DNA of 64,000 bases from Gigaspora rosea (lineage: Eukaryota > Glomeromycota > Glomeromycetes > Diversisporales > Gigasporaceae): NCBI GenBank assembly GCA_003550325.1, contig QKWP01000794.1, positions 95,313 to 159,312 on the forward strand. Direction: 5' to 3'. Positions 13,019-23,869 of the stretch are shown in pieces (the first letter of the stretch is position 1; the number at the start of each line of letters is the position of its first letter). The notes beneath the pieces are model-generated. The model worked only from the letters and a program-made list of their open reading frames with translations. It ran no database searches and was not told the DNA's origin. A program made the position numbers and the translations under genes.

Positions 13019-13144
13019 AATAAGAATGATATATTGTCATGAACATTTATACCGATATCTCTTTTCAGCTATAGAAAGAATTGACGGTTTCCCTCTACAT
13101 GAGGGCATTGGATAAGTGAATGATTACTGCCCTTCAAATTGCTG

Positions 13145-13220
13145 TACCAGGAACGGAGTGATATGTAATATTACGAAGTATATACCAGGAACGGAGTGAT
13201 ATGTAATATTACGAAGTATA
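13145..13220. repeat. 38 bp tandem duplication
   Basis: Two identical adjacent 38 bp copies start TACCAGGAACGGAGTGATAT. The CCAGGAACG core also occurs in the inverted motifs at 11130 and 16634. Confidence 0.85.
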
Positions 13221-14758
13221 TGGTTACTAAGGCATTTTTAATGATGTACGTCCGCAAAATCTCATACTTGATTGGACATTGTGCTAAACGCAGTAAAAAC
13301 GTGAATTTATGCACTTAAACATCACGCTATGCATCACATAGTACTATATTTATCCGTTGTATGATAATTGTTTAACCAAACATCGCTTTAACAGGTTTTT
13401 GTCTCGATTGAAATGCCTGACGATCATTATAAAAAAAATGACTTTTTTTTATTATTGTCTTTCGGAATTGCACTAATTAAATATGTTATAGAAGGAGCCA
13501 TACCGTAGATAGATACAAATGGCGATTGATCTAATATCTAATAATTTAAATCCTTACGATATAATTGATTGATAATTGCTCATTAGGGGCCTGATTTTAA
13601 AATTAGTGTGGTACTAGTTATGTGCCGTATATAGTACAGTACGCAAAAATTTTTTTAGAATATTCTAGAACATAAAACTATTCATATCTTAAATTTTCCC
13701 TTATGAAACCGCCTTTTATTTTCTAAGCAAAATTATTCCTTGCAAAATTTTGTATACATATATCATATGCGTACTATACATATTTCACATACCATATGCA
13801 CTGTACAACTATACGTACTGCTACTAAAAAAATTCAGACAACATATAAATGGCACATCACTAGTGGCACGTGATGAATTTTGTGATGACATAGTAATTAT
13901 AGCAAGAGGTAGTGAAATCCGCTTTGTAGATCGCATTTTGTTTTTCTTTTTAACGCCCTTAAACAACTCTCTTAAAATTGTGCTTCTGTTGGTTGATTAC
14001 ATAATATGTACAAATTATTTTGAGCATAAAAAGAGTCAATCAAATGTTTCACGAATTTGAAGCGTTTTGCATAATGGTCTTAATTAAATAAACTTAAAAG
14101 TTCAAGAACAAGTGCAAGAACATTGGCTGCGCAATAGATAAAAAAAAAACATGATATTAATAAAAAAAAAACTAGTGAATACATTAATATTGATTTCTAG
14201 ATTTTACTATTTTTTCGATCATAATTTTTGCCGTCCAGATTATCTGTCAATCTACAAACCAATAAAGTCATGGTTATATCCAAAAATGTGATTAGTGTGC
14301 TAGAACTAATGTAACAATATGATCAAGTTATTATGCTTAACGCTATTGATTGGTTATACAACCCGTGATCAAAATATTAACAGTTAAGACTAAAATATCG
14401 ATGAGCAAGTTATGATCAAGAATTTCATCACATTACTGATTGTTTTAATGATGATAGTACGTACCAAATCAACCTTAACCACGTACTCCTCTACGGAGTA
14501 TACATATATTTCGTACTGTGCGTTGGACGTAATTTTTTTTATATTACCGTACACCCCTTATTATATACTGTATGCATACCCCAAAAATATCATATGATAC
14601 ATTAGCAAAAATTAATAATATCACTCGAAAAATTATTTATTGTATAACATATATCATTTGAAAAATCATTATTGTACAGTATCATACGATACATATTGTA
14701 TTATATTACGAATGAAAATCGAATTAATTAATTCTCTTACTTTTTCTAAAAAGCGAAA
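13221..14758. other. Non-coding AT-rich stretch
   Basis: Short open frames at 13740-14060 and 14412-14597 have no recognisable domain and no supporting splice or homology signal. I see no other feature. Confidence 0.4.
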
Positions 14759-15172
14759 ATGAATCATTTTACGAACACCATAATAATACCAGACGAGATG
14801 ATAAAATTATTGGCACCTCTACAGGTAAAGGTGTGTTTATACATTTTCTGATATTACATTTTTAATGAATTTAATAATCCTTTTTGGTAAAACATCGGCG
14901 ATCAATTTTTGAGATAATATAAGACGATACTGTTGATAGTATATTATGTTTTTTTAATTACGTATGATTCTTTTTGGTATATGCATATTTAATAGTTAAA
15001 TTAGTGGTTTTTTTAAAAAAAACAATAGCACCACAAATTGTCTGGTGATGAAACCGATTATAATTTGATAAACGAAGAAACAGGATCCCAAGATGATTTC
15101 ATTTTTGCTAATGATATTTGGAATACTGAGTTGCAGGAGCCTAATAATCAAGGTATATACATATATTTTTAG
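14759..15172 (+). CDS. Candidate small two-exon gene, function unknown
   Basis: Exons 14759-14824 (22 codons) and 15029-15172 (48 codons including stop) join in frame. The donor is GTAAAG and the acceptor ends AACAATAG. The predicted 69-residue product starts MNHFTNTIIIPDEMIKLLAP and becomes acidic, with SGDETDYN and EETGSQDDF stretches. No domain, signal peptide or membrane segment is seen. A further donor (GTATAT at 15152) could extend it. Codon content is less AT-biased than the surrounding DNA, the main reason for listing it. It lies inside the 11.7 kb insertion and could be a captured gene piece or chance. Confidence 0.3.
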
Positions 15173-15179
15173 ATGTATA

Positions 15180-15660
15180 TTTTATTAATCGTAATGTAAT
15201 AGTGATTCGCTTGGATTTTTAAGTGCAGTTAAACAATAACTATATTTATTTCGATCCGTTAAAGAACTATGAATTAATATAATTAATATGACCTATGTTA
15301 TACGCAATATATTTGTAGTATAATAAAATTTAAGTTCCGGTAATTAAATAAAACAGGATTTAACCGAACCGATTTTTACAGGGCTCAAAATTTCCAGGTC
15401 GGATGTGTCAGATCTAGGTCGGCATTTAATCCTAGTTGTTAGCAAGTTCTATAGCAAAATTATCAGCTGGGCAATTTTACTCAACGAATGGATATTATAT
15501 TAGTAAAGTTTTTTATGATCTTTGGCAAAATTGTTCAATTCCGATCAAACCGACCATGATTCCGATGTACTCCGACATAACCCGACCCGTAATTTTGGAA
15601 TGAGTTGGATGAAAGCTGAGTTGCGAGATAGTAAATCCGCTTTGTAGATTAGTTAAAATC
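15180..15660. other. Non-coding stretch with GGTCGG/CCGACC motifs
   Basis: Between about 15380 and 15620 there are clustered GGTCGG and CGACC motifs in opposite orientations, like subterminal repeats of a small transposon. I could not fix its ends. No gene is seen. Confidence 0.3.
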
Positions 15661-15663
15661 CGC

Positions 15664-15750
15664 ATATGGGGTCTGTTCCTTGAAAATGACCTTACGGGAC
15701 ATAGTAAATCATATGATCAAAACTTGATTTTCAAGGAACAGACCCCATAT
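15664..15750. mobile_element. Small palindromic MITE, TA-flanked
   Basis: Two perfect 24 bp arms (15664-15687 and 15727-15750), beginning ATATGGGGTCTGTTCC, enclose a 39 base spacer. The arms are bounded by TA, which would fit a Tc1/mariner-type MITE. The transcript would form a stable hairpin. Confidence 0.6.
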
Positions 15751-16090
15751 TTCACCCAATGCGATTATCATAGCAGATTTAGCATAATTATTGAAATTAC
15801 AGTAAATTTTTAGTAATAAAAATGTAATTTTTTGATAATATAATTTTGGCCAATATATCGTTTCAGTATAATCTTATTCTGGCCGAAATTTTTATTATCA
15901 AAAACTATGCCGAAAAATAATTATCGAAATATGCCGATGATCATTGCATAATTCGTAACGTGACCCAAATAAGCTGAACTCTACAAAATATAACTCTATA
16001 CTGGTTCAACGTTTCAAAACACGATTGCGACTTCTTATAATTAGATCTAAATTAAGAACACCAAATTACTATTTGATTTTCATAATTATT

Positions 16091-16299
16091 GTGACGGATT
16101 AAAATGAAATCGGATTAAAATGAAAATTTTCTATTTTTTTAAGCAAAATTTTAAAATTTTTTTGAGGACATTTTTGGGGTTCTTTTTAACATTAAGGTTA
16201 GGGTTATCAATAAACGAGTATATGTGGGTTTTATAAGCTTTAAAGGTGAGCAAGAGATGTCCCCAGTCTCATTTTAATCTGATTTCATTAATCTGCCAC
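16091..16299. mobile_element. MITE with GTGRCRGAT inverted ends, copy 1
   Basis: The left end is GTGACGGATTAAAATGAAAT and the right end the inverse, ending ATTAATCTGCCAC. AATTATT flanks both sides. The same family occurs at 34372-34699. It is non-coding. A TTAGGGTT-like stretch lies in the middle of this copy. Confidence 0.65.
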
Positions 16300-17530
16300 A
16301 ATTATTAATAATTATTACGTATCAGCCACGTGACGCACCTAATTATTGCATCAAACCCATCTCCTCGCTCTAAACCCATTTTATATTTTTTAAAGTTGAT
16401 CGGTTTATGGTATATATGTATATTTATTAAAAATTTTATGTTAAATATTTAATCATGGTCAAATCATTTAACTCATTTTAATACATCTGTCAAATATGCC
16501 TCATAAATTTTGGGGGTAGTATAAAAAGTCGCAGTAATGATTAGGCTTTCCATATAAATACCCAGAAATATAATTTCGAATTTTTATTGAATTAAGCTTA
16601 ATCTGCCTCTAAGCATTTATGCGGTTTATTATCCGTTCCTGGTTTAGCGCGACTGCGTCGCGCAGCTACTTATTTTAATAAGTCTATATCTCTGTAGTAT
16701 TTGATAATGTATATGAGAGCCGCCGAGATAGCGAGCCCTTATCTCGTATGTTTTTCAGCTTTGTAAATAAAGTCACTCAGTTTGCTTCAATAAAGTCATA
16801 TGATCGAGCAAGAGTAATTAGATGTTTCTATAACCCTGACTTTGGCATAATTATATTGCATAGCCACTTAATTGCATATGGAAATCAAGTTTTATGTACT
16901 GTACTGTACATATACCGATACAGTAGCAGATTACAATTATGCATATATAATTACTTTCTTGGAATTTTATTAATATTTTAACTGTAGACTGTTTACACAA
17001 ACTCTTAATTAATTGACAGGATCTATCCAAAATTAAATTATTACACCACATAATATAGTTAGAGGAATGATTTTTGCACATCAGTTTGTATATTATCACG
17101 TACATCAAATTTTTTTTGACAAATAATATCACATTGTTTGTTGTTGCTTTTCTTAAATGTTGAACGAAAATCATTCCTCATATAGTTATGCAAGCAGGCA
17201 GTAATTGTTTATAGGATACTGTTTTACTAGGTTCGATGTTCAGAATGTTTGGAATATAAGCACACAAAAACTGTAATTTCAAAAGTTTTTTTTAAATAAA
17301 AAAAGGTTGAGGAATTATAAAATTTTAACTAGTTCATCTATCAAATTAAAATCAGTAATTTAGAGATACTTTTAATTCTTGTTGATATTGCCTTAAATTC
17401 TACTACTTGTGAATTAGTTGTAAGTGTTAAGAACATATTATCTTTATTATCAAATTTAGAAATCTTTATCGTAAATATTGTAGTTATTTCAATATAATAC
17501 TACTCACTTCATCTACAATCAATTCACTGA
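16300..17530. other. Non-coding AT-rich stretch
   Basis: Short open frames on both strands overlap at 16748-17174 and show no domain. The inverted GTAGCTG motif at 16634-16669 is described separately. Nothing else is seen. Confidence 0.4.
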
Positions 17531-17532
17531 TA

Positions 17533-17743
17533 TGTTTATTTTATAAACAACCAACTCCTAAACAAGCTTATTTTATAGACAACTTATTTTGCTAACAACT
17601 CATTTTGCTGACATTATTTTATGATTAAGGTTAGCATTAGTGCTATAAAAATATACTTGTCTGTGAAATTAGATATCTGATATTAGTAAAATAAGTTGTT
17701 TACAAATGAGCTTGTCTAGGAATTGAATGTTTAAGAAATAAGC
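17533..17743. repeat. Inverted-repeat element, about 210 bp
   Basis: Arms of about 58 bp at 17533-17590 and 17686-17743 share CTAGACAAGC and ACAACTTATTTT cores with scattered mismatches. It has MITE-like form. The target duplication is not clear. Confidence 0.55.
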
Positions 17744-17820
17744 CTGTTAGTAAAAAATCTTTTTTAATCTTATATATTTATAAGTTATTCCAGTTATACA
17801 AGATTAGATTAGTTAAGATA

Positions 17821-17985
17821 ATAAATTAATAGAACACCTATTTTCACTATACTAATTTGCTATTTTTACATATAACCAGAATTAAAATTATGTATAAATA
17901 GTATTTACTTTAATAATTCATTATATAATTAATTAAAGTAAAAATAGCAAATTACTATAGTAAAAATTAGCGTTCTTTAATTTAT
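17821..17985. repeat. Inverted-repeat element, about 165 bp
   Basis: Arms at 17821-17869 and 17938-17985 share ACTATAGTAATTTGCTATTT-like sequence in opposite orientation. It is non-coding, and its right arm overlaps the start of the next tandem repeat. Confidence 0.55.
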
Positions 17986-18262
17986 AGATTTATTTTAATT
18001 AAACAATATTTTATTATTTTATATTTTGGTATATTAAATTTCTTATTAATTTATTTAAATTAAGAATTCAAGTTCAAAAGTATATACTTATTATATATAG
18101 TTTGAGTAAACTTAAGCGTTCTTTAAATTAATTTATAGATTTATTTAATTAAACAATATCTTTTCATTTTATAATTGGTATATTAAATTTCTTATTAATT
18201 TATTTAAATTAAGAATTCAAGTTCAGAAGTATATACTTATTATGTATAGTTTGAGTAAACTT
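17969..18262. repeat. Tandem duplication, about 146 bp unit
   Basis: Two near-identical units start AGCGTTCTTTAA (at 17969 and 18115) and end GTTTGAGTAAACTTA. They lie just upstream of the hAT transposase frame and could be part of its 5-prime region. Confidence 0.75.
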
Positions 18263-18551
18263 ATTTATCATTTAATTTAAAGTTAATAGTTAAAGTTTCA
18301 AGTATTATAGCAAAATTAAATCTTTATTTTTATTACAATTTTTAGATTATTATAGCCATTAATATTAATAATTGATATAGTTACTAATATTAATATTTTT
18401 TAATTTATTTAATATTAGAAATTTAAGTTTAGAAAAATATTACTCGAAAATTTAGTTTGTAAATATTAAAGTAATTTATATTTAAATACATATTTATTAA
18501 ACTATTTTTATAGATTATAAAATTAATAGATTTTAATAGTTTATTTTTAGA

Positions 18552-21192
18552 ATGGCGCTTTATAAATATTTTGAGAAAAGTTCAAAGAATGATAAGCAAG
18601 AACAAGTAATGGAAGTAGATAATGATTTAGCACATAATTTGAGCAATATAGATAATGACATGGATGATGATTATATAGATATTGCAGATAATATAGATAA
18701 TATAGATTATCTAGATAATATAGATTATCTAGATAATATAGATTATCTAGATAATATAGATTATCTAGATAATATAGATAATAATAGTGAAGATAGTAAA
18801 AGTTCTACAACTTCATCATCAAAACAAGCTAAAAAGGAATCTACTCAATTTTATACTTCATCTCCAAAGAAAAAAATTAAATTTATTAAATGAAAGCCAC
18901 CTACATATCAAAAAGAATGGGAAAAACAATATTTATAGTTAAGATATAATGAAATTCAAAAAAAAATGGTTTGTAAATTATGCTTAAAGCATAATAAAAA
19001 AATGATTTTGGCAAAAAAAACAAAGGTATGAATTTATACTTAATTGATTAATAATTTAAAAATTAATATTATATTATATAATTTAAACTTATAAAAAATT
19101 TTAATTATATAAAATTGCAAATTTAAAAATATATAATAATAATATATTTATATTTATATTTTTAATTACTAAATTATATTTTTAAATAATATATTTTTAT
19201 TTTTTATAATACTTTATGTATATTAATTGTTTTAATTATTTAAAAATTATAAATTAAATTATTATATTAAAAATTTTAAATATTTTTTTATTATTAGGGT
19301 CTTATAATTTTAGAAAAAGTGCTTTGGATGAACATGCTATAAGTCAACAGCATAATGAGGCAAATAAAAAAGAAGCAGCAAGTTTAAGAATGATAACTGT
19401 ATCAAATAATGCTATTAATAACGCATTTCAACATGTATTACAAATGATGAAAATGATTTTTTGGCTTGCAACTGAAAATATTGCTTTAAGTAAAATAGAA
19501 TCTTTTTTAAATTTGGCTCAATTACTTGAAGTTCCTAATATTAAAAAAGAAGGTTATATTACTTATGCTAATTATTCTTCAGCACATCAAATATTAGAAG
19601 CAATATCTAAATCAATTAGTAATAATTTATGGGATGAATTAAAAGCTTCTTCAGCAATTGGAATTATAATAGATGAAAGTACAGATATTGCTACTGAATC
19701 ACATATAATTATATATGTAAAATATTGCTTAAATGGAATTGTTAAAATTAGATATTTACAATTATTAAAATTAGAAAATGGAAATGCTGAAACTATTTAT
19801 AATGCAATATTTTCTTTGTTTAATGAACATAGTAAGTATAAAATAATTATTTTATTTTAAATTTAATTTTTAAATTATATTTTTTAATTTTTAGAATTAT
19901 ACAAAAAAATTATGGCATTTGCATCTGATGGTGCATCTGTTATGATGGGAAAAAATAATGGTGTTGCTACTAAAATTTTAAAAGATAATCCATATTTATT
20001 TATAACTCATTGTATTGCACATAGATTATCTTTAGCATGTGAGGCAGCTCAAAAAGAAATTGAATTTTGTGATTATGCAGAATCAATTTTAAAAAAAACT
20101 TATCTTTTTTTTCATAAATCACCTAAAAGATATAATTCTTTACATAGTTATCAAGAAATACTTGATTCACCAAAACTAAAAATTTAACAAATTTATGAAA
20201 TACGTTGGCTTTCAAAATACGAAGTAGTTAAAAATTTTTGTAGAACAATTGAACCTTTACTTGATACATTATTTGAAGCTACTCAATCTACACCAAAAAA
20301 ACAACAAAAAACTTCTATAGTTACTTTATATAATAGTATTTGCAATTGGAAAACTTTGGCATTTATTCATTTTCTTTATGATATATTAGGTTATATTGCA
20401 GCTTTAAATTTGGCTTTACAACAAAGATATATACGTTTTTCAGATATTAATCCTAAAATTGAAGCAACAATACAAAAAATTTATAATGAATATTTAGATA
20501 TAAATCCAAAATTAGGTATCCATTTAAATAAGTTTTTTGAATTAGTACCTTTTTCAACACAACCTTTTATTAATAGTCATAAATTAGAATGTACAATTAG
20601 TTGCAAAGATGATTTAATGAGTTATATTTTTGATTTTGCTAATTCTGTAATTAGTGAAATTAGAAGCAGATTTCCAATGATTTTATTATTGAATTCTATG
20701 CAAATTTTAAATCCAAATGAATGGCCTAAAGATAAAAAAATATTACAAAATTATGGAGAATTAGAATTAGAAGAATTGATTAAGATATATGAAAAATCAC
20801 ATTGGCCAAATTATTTAAATGGAATAATTGATGCTGATGAAATAAGGCAAGAATGGAATTTATTTAAAGAAGTTGTCTCATCAAATTATCAAAATCTTGA
20901 TATGAATAATTTACTTCCTATAATTTTTGATCAACATCAAGAATTTTATCCTAATATTATTAAATTATTAGAAATTATATATTCAATTCCTTTTTCAAGT
21001 GTAGAATGTGAAAGAGGGTTTTCTAAACAAAATCTTATTAAAACTAGTCATCGAAATAGAATTAATAATGATACTCTTCATTTATTTTTATCAATAAATC
21101 TAGTAGATAAAAATATAAATGAATTTGATTTTGAAAAAGCACTTAATATTTGGTCAACAATGGTTCAAACTTCAAGAAGAATTCAAAAATAA
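18552..21192 (+). pseudogene. hAT transposase with acidic repeat N-terminus, decayed
   Basis: Apparent exons are 18552-19025, 19298-19831 and 19895-21192, with GT-AG introns. The order is an acidic region with four 18 bp repeats encoding NIDYLD, a BED-like zinc-finger region (MVCKLCLKHNKK), NFRKSALDEHA, the catalytic DESTDIA motif, ASDGASVMMGKNNG, and the C-terminal dimerisation region with SSVECERGFSKQN. This order is usual for hAT cut-and-paste transposases of the zinc-finger type. It is broken by stops at 18891-18893, 18936-18938 and 20185-20187. The first two replace expected tryptophans and the third an expected glutamine. There is also a one-base phase mismatch across the first intron. 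It is therefore probably inactive. It lies within the hAT-ended insertion and may have mobilised it. Confidence 0.85.
18686..18784 (+). repeat. 18 bp coding tandem repeat
   Basis: Four near-identical copies of an 18 bp unit (AATATAGATTATCTAGAT) keep the frame and encode NIDYLD. Copy number could vary between elements. Confidence 0.85.
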
Positions 21193-21398
21193 TAATTATT
21201 ATTTTTAAACAACTTAATATTTTCATATATTATTATATTATTATATGGTATTATATTTTTATATTTTTATATTATATTTTTATATTATTATTTTCTATTT
21301 TTATATTATTATATTCTATTTTTATATTATTAAAATTAAATAAAAACATATTTGTTTTATAAAATATATAAATTAAATTAAAATATAAATTTATATAG

Positions 21399-21705
21399 TG
21401 TTTGTAGTCAAAAATTAGCTTAGCCAGCTAAGTTAAAGTTGATCTTTCTAAGTCAAGCTTCAGAAATTAGTAGATTTTCTCAGATTTTTTCTCAATCTTG
21501 CTCATATTTTATGTTCATTAATATTTTTTAAAGTTTTTTAGATCCTAATAAGTAAATGCAATTTAAACAACTGAACTAGGCTAAATTTGATTGGTTACTG
21601 CAATTTTTAATATAATCTAATATAAAAAATTAACTAACTAAGTCAATTTTTGAAAAAGCTAAGCCAATAAAAATCAACTAATACAAATTGGCTACAAATA
21701 CTTAC
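21399..21705. mobile_element. Possible hAT MITE or transposon end
   Basis: AGTGTTTGTAG at the left and CTACAAATACT at the right are inverted. Inside, AGCTTAGCCAGCTAAG and AAGCTAAGCCAA motifs are arranged in opposite directions. Flanks resemble each other (ATTTATAT and CTTTATAT) but not exactly. It could instead be the right end of the adjacent transposon. Confidence 0.4.
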
Positions 21706-21805
21706 TTTATATAAAAATTTTTTCCAGGTTTTTTTTTTTTAACCGGTATTTTTTTATATAACAGGTGCATGTACCGGTAAATTAAAATTTCTATTTTAAA
21801 CACTG

Positions 21806-22973
21806 TTATCACATAACTTTAATTTGAATATAAAAATTATTATCAAACTCTTGTTAATTAATCTGTCCGGAAAATCAGATGAAAAAAGAAATGTTAAAGT
21901 ATATTCGTAAGTTTGATAGAAAGCTAATTTTAAAAAAAGCAGATTAAAATGGAGATTTTATTTATTATCAACTGATGTCGCAACGGATTTTTTATAGCTG
22001 GTACATATCTATTGCCATAGCAATACCATCATACCAAATACATAAATATAAAAATGACGATGAGATATTTACTTTTTGGAATAAAATTGTAATGCTAAAT
22101 TTACACATTAATTTTATATTTTAAAGGAGAAGAAAGGTATACATTTATCCCATTACATTAAGGAACTTTTTTTTAACGAACATTTTAAAATAAGGAAATG
22201 ACATTTCCATTTTTCAAATATTTTTATAGATAACGAACAACATTTTTCTTCTAACATATTATTATACAATCTAAAGTACAAAATTGTCATTAATTGGTAA
22301 AGAATTATCAATGATATGTGGTCTTTGCCTTGGGCATAGTAAATTATATATCTTATGATGTGATTTTCAAGACAAATATCAAATTAACTAGATCTTAAGC
22401 TTACCAAGGTTTGAAAATAGATTGACTTTTTTTTATGTAAGATTGATTAATGATAAAATGACATTGCGTATTTATGGAAAAAACGTGTGTTAAATTTTTC
22501 ATTGTCAAAGTATTTTCTCTAATTACTGTAGTATACAATAGAAGTTTAATGTCATTCAAGAAACCACTCTTGTAAACATTTTGCACTCTTTAAAATTAGA
22601 ATTGTCTTTGAAATTTTAGGATTTTAATGTCGTTAAAAAAACAATTCTCACTTTCTATCATGCATTTTATAATAATATTGTAATTTCTTAAGCAAAAAAA
22701 CAATTCTATAAACTCTTGATACTTAAATTAGGGCCAATTGAACCAAATTCCTGAAATCCATTAAAATTAAGCTTAAAAGGTTTCATTTCGTTCCCCTTAA
22801 TTCCAGCAAATTAGGAAAAGAAATTAGTTTCTCATAATTATCATTTAAAATATAAAGTTTTAACTTGTAATTTTTGAACTATGATAATTGTTCCCAGACA
22901 CTGAAACTCTATACGTAGGAGTTAATTCATATTTGCAGGCAGAGGTATTCCAGGCGTATAAATCATAGAAATA
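21806..22973. repeat. Duplicated Kelch flank, right part, with Kelch F stub
   Basis: This matches 58381-60260, including the conserved sequence found downstream of every Kelch copy. There is no gene apart from the Kelch F remnant at its right end. The (AAT)n run and 639 bp element present at 58534-59341 are missing here. Confidence 0.75.
22885..22973 (-). pseudogene. Kelch-repeat membrane protein, copy F, C-terminal stub
   Basis: Only the end of the last exon remains, encoding a YTPGIPLPA-like tail followed by a stop. It is closest to copy E (PPPAKYES tail). Homology ends abruptly at CAGTGTTGG (22974), a hAT-like terminus, so the rest of the gene was probably displaced or deleted by that insertion. 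Confidence 0.7.
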
Positions 22974-23150
22974 CAGTGTTGGCCAATGACCTAAGTCATA
23001 GAAATTTTTTAGATGACCTTGGTCATATGTCTAGAAGACCACTGGTCATATGCGATGCAGTCATAACTGTATGACTACTAATCATATGACTAATATGACA
23101 TTAATCATATAACTATAGTTATTGGTCATATGACTTTATATAAGATAGTT
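22974..23150. mobile_element. hAT-like terminus with TCATATGAC repeats
   Basis: It starts CAGTGTTGGCC, a typical hAT end. GGTCATATG and CATATGAC then recur about seven times in both orientations within 170 bases, as in subterminal transposase-binding arrays. The opposite end was not found in the window. Confidence 0.45.
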
Positions 23151-23869
23151 ACAATAATGGAATTTTTAACATCAATTTTATTTTAATTTATTAGTCAACT
23201 TAAAATTACCTGCTTTTAATTATTTCTAGTAATGATGTTAATTGTTCAACTTCCTTGTATATAAAAAACAAATTCAGAATAGAATCAAAACAGCTGGCTA
23301 ACATCCAGAGCATATAATAAAGTATATGCGAAATGCCAATTAAGATGAACATGTGGAAATCTTATACATGTACACTTTATAAAAAAATGTACGTACGTAC
23401 TATCAAAAATTTAATATAGCTTTCATATATTATTTCGAATTTGTAGTGCAAAAAAAAATAAAGATACAGTACAGTAGTAAACATACGTTATGTATATACA
23501 TAAGTTCAACGAAACTAATATATAATTATATAAAACTCGTATTTAAAATAATGGCTTTTATTCTCGCTCAGATCTATTTATTGACATTATGTAATAACAC
23601 AGTAGGAGTAGTGCCACGCTGCAGCTATAGATGCCTAACTTCTAATTACACAAAATACTCAACTCAATGCACGCACACAAAGTATTGCATAATGATCACA
23701 TGGCGACAAAAAAGAGGATCGAACACATGTATGATATGCCAATGTGGTCAAAATGCAAAGAGTGTGCGCATCATTGTAGTATTACTCTCTTTACTATAAT
23801 TTTTCATATTCTACTACTAACATCAGATGAGCGTCGTGGAGCAAGTTGCTGAGCAAGGCTCTCATATAT
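23151..23869. other. Non-coding stretch with a duplicated segment
   Basis: No gene is visible. About 23495-23610 shares sequence with 25376-25445 and with 27836-27885, including GATCTATTTATTGACATTAT. This suggests local shuffling of one ancestral segment. Confidence 0.45.

Larger units (their letters stand above)
11130..16669. mobile_element. Possible inner element bounded by inverted GTAGCTG motifs
   Basis: GTAGCTGTGCGACGCGC followed by TAAAACCAGGAACG at 11130-11160 is repeated inverted at 16634-16669, with a six-base insertion in the GC-rich part. These could be the termini of a 5.5 kb element nested in the larger one. No clear target duplication is seen and the interior has no recognisable transposase, so the boundary call is tentative. 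Confidence 0.35.
10122..21805. mobile_element. Large hAT-ended composite insertion, 11.7 kb
   Basis: The left end reads CAGTGTATAAAATAG and the right end CTATTTTAAACACTG, inverted repeats with one mismatch in 15. The flanks share TTATCAC, consistent with a slightly changed 8 bp hAT target duplication. Both ends carry subterminal CCGGTGCAT or ACCGGT motifs (10140-10255 and 21740-21780). The sequence on either side is continuous in the paralogue near 58380. Inside lie a glycosyltransferase-like exon, a candidate small gene, minisatellites, several MITEs and a decayed hAT transposase. It may be one giant element or a smaller one swollen by later insertions. Confidence 0.6.

Noticed and set aside
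12580..13115. Five overlapping open frames on both strands
   Set aside because: All are produced by the stop-poor 46 bp minisatellite, with no domain or splice evidence.
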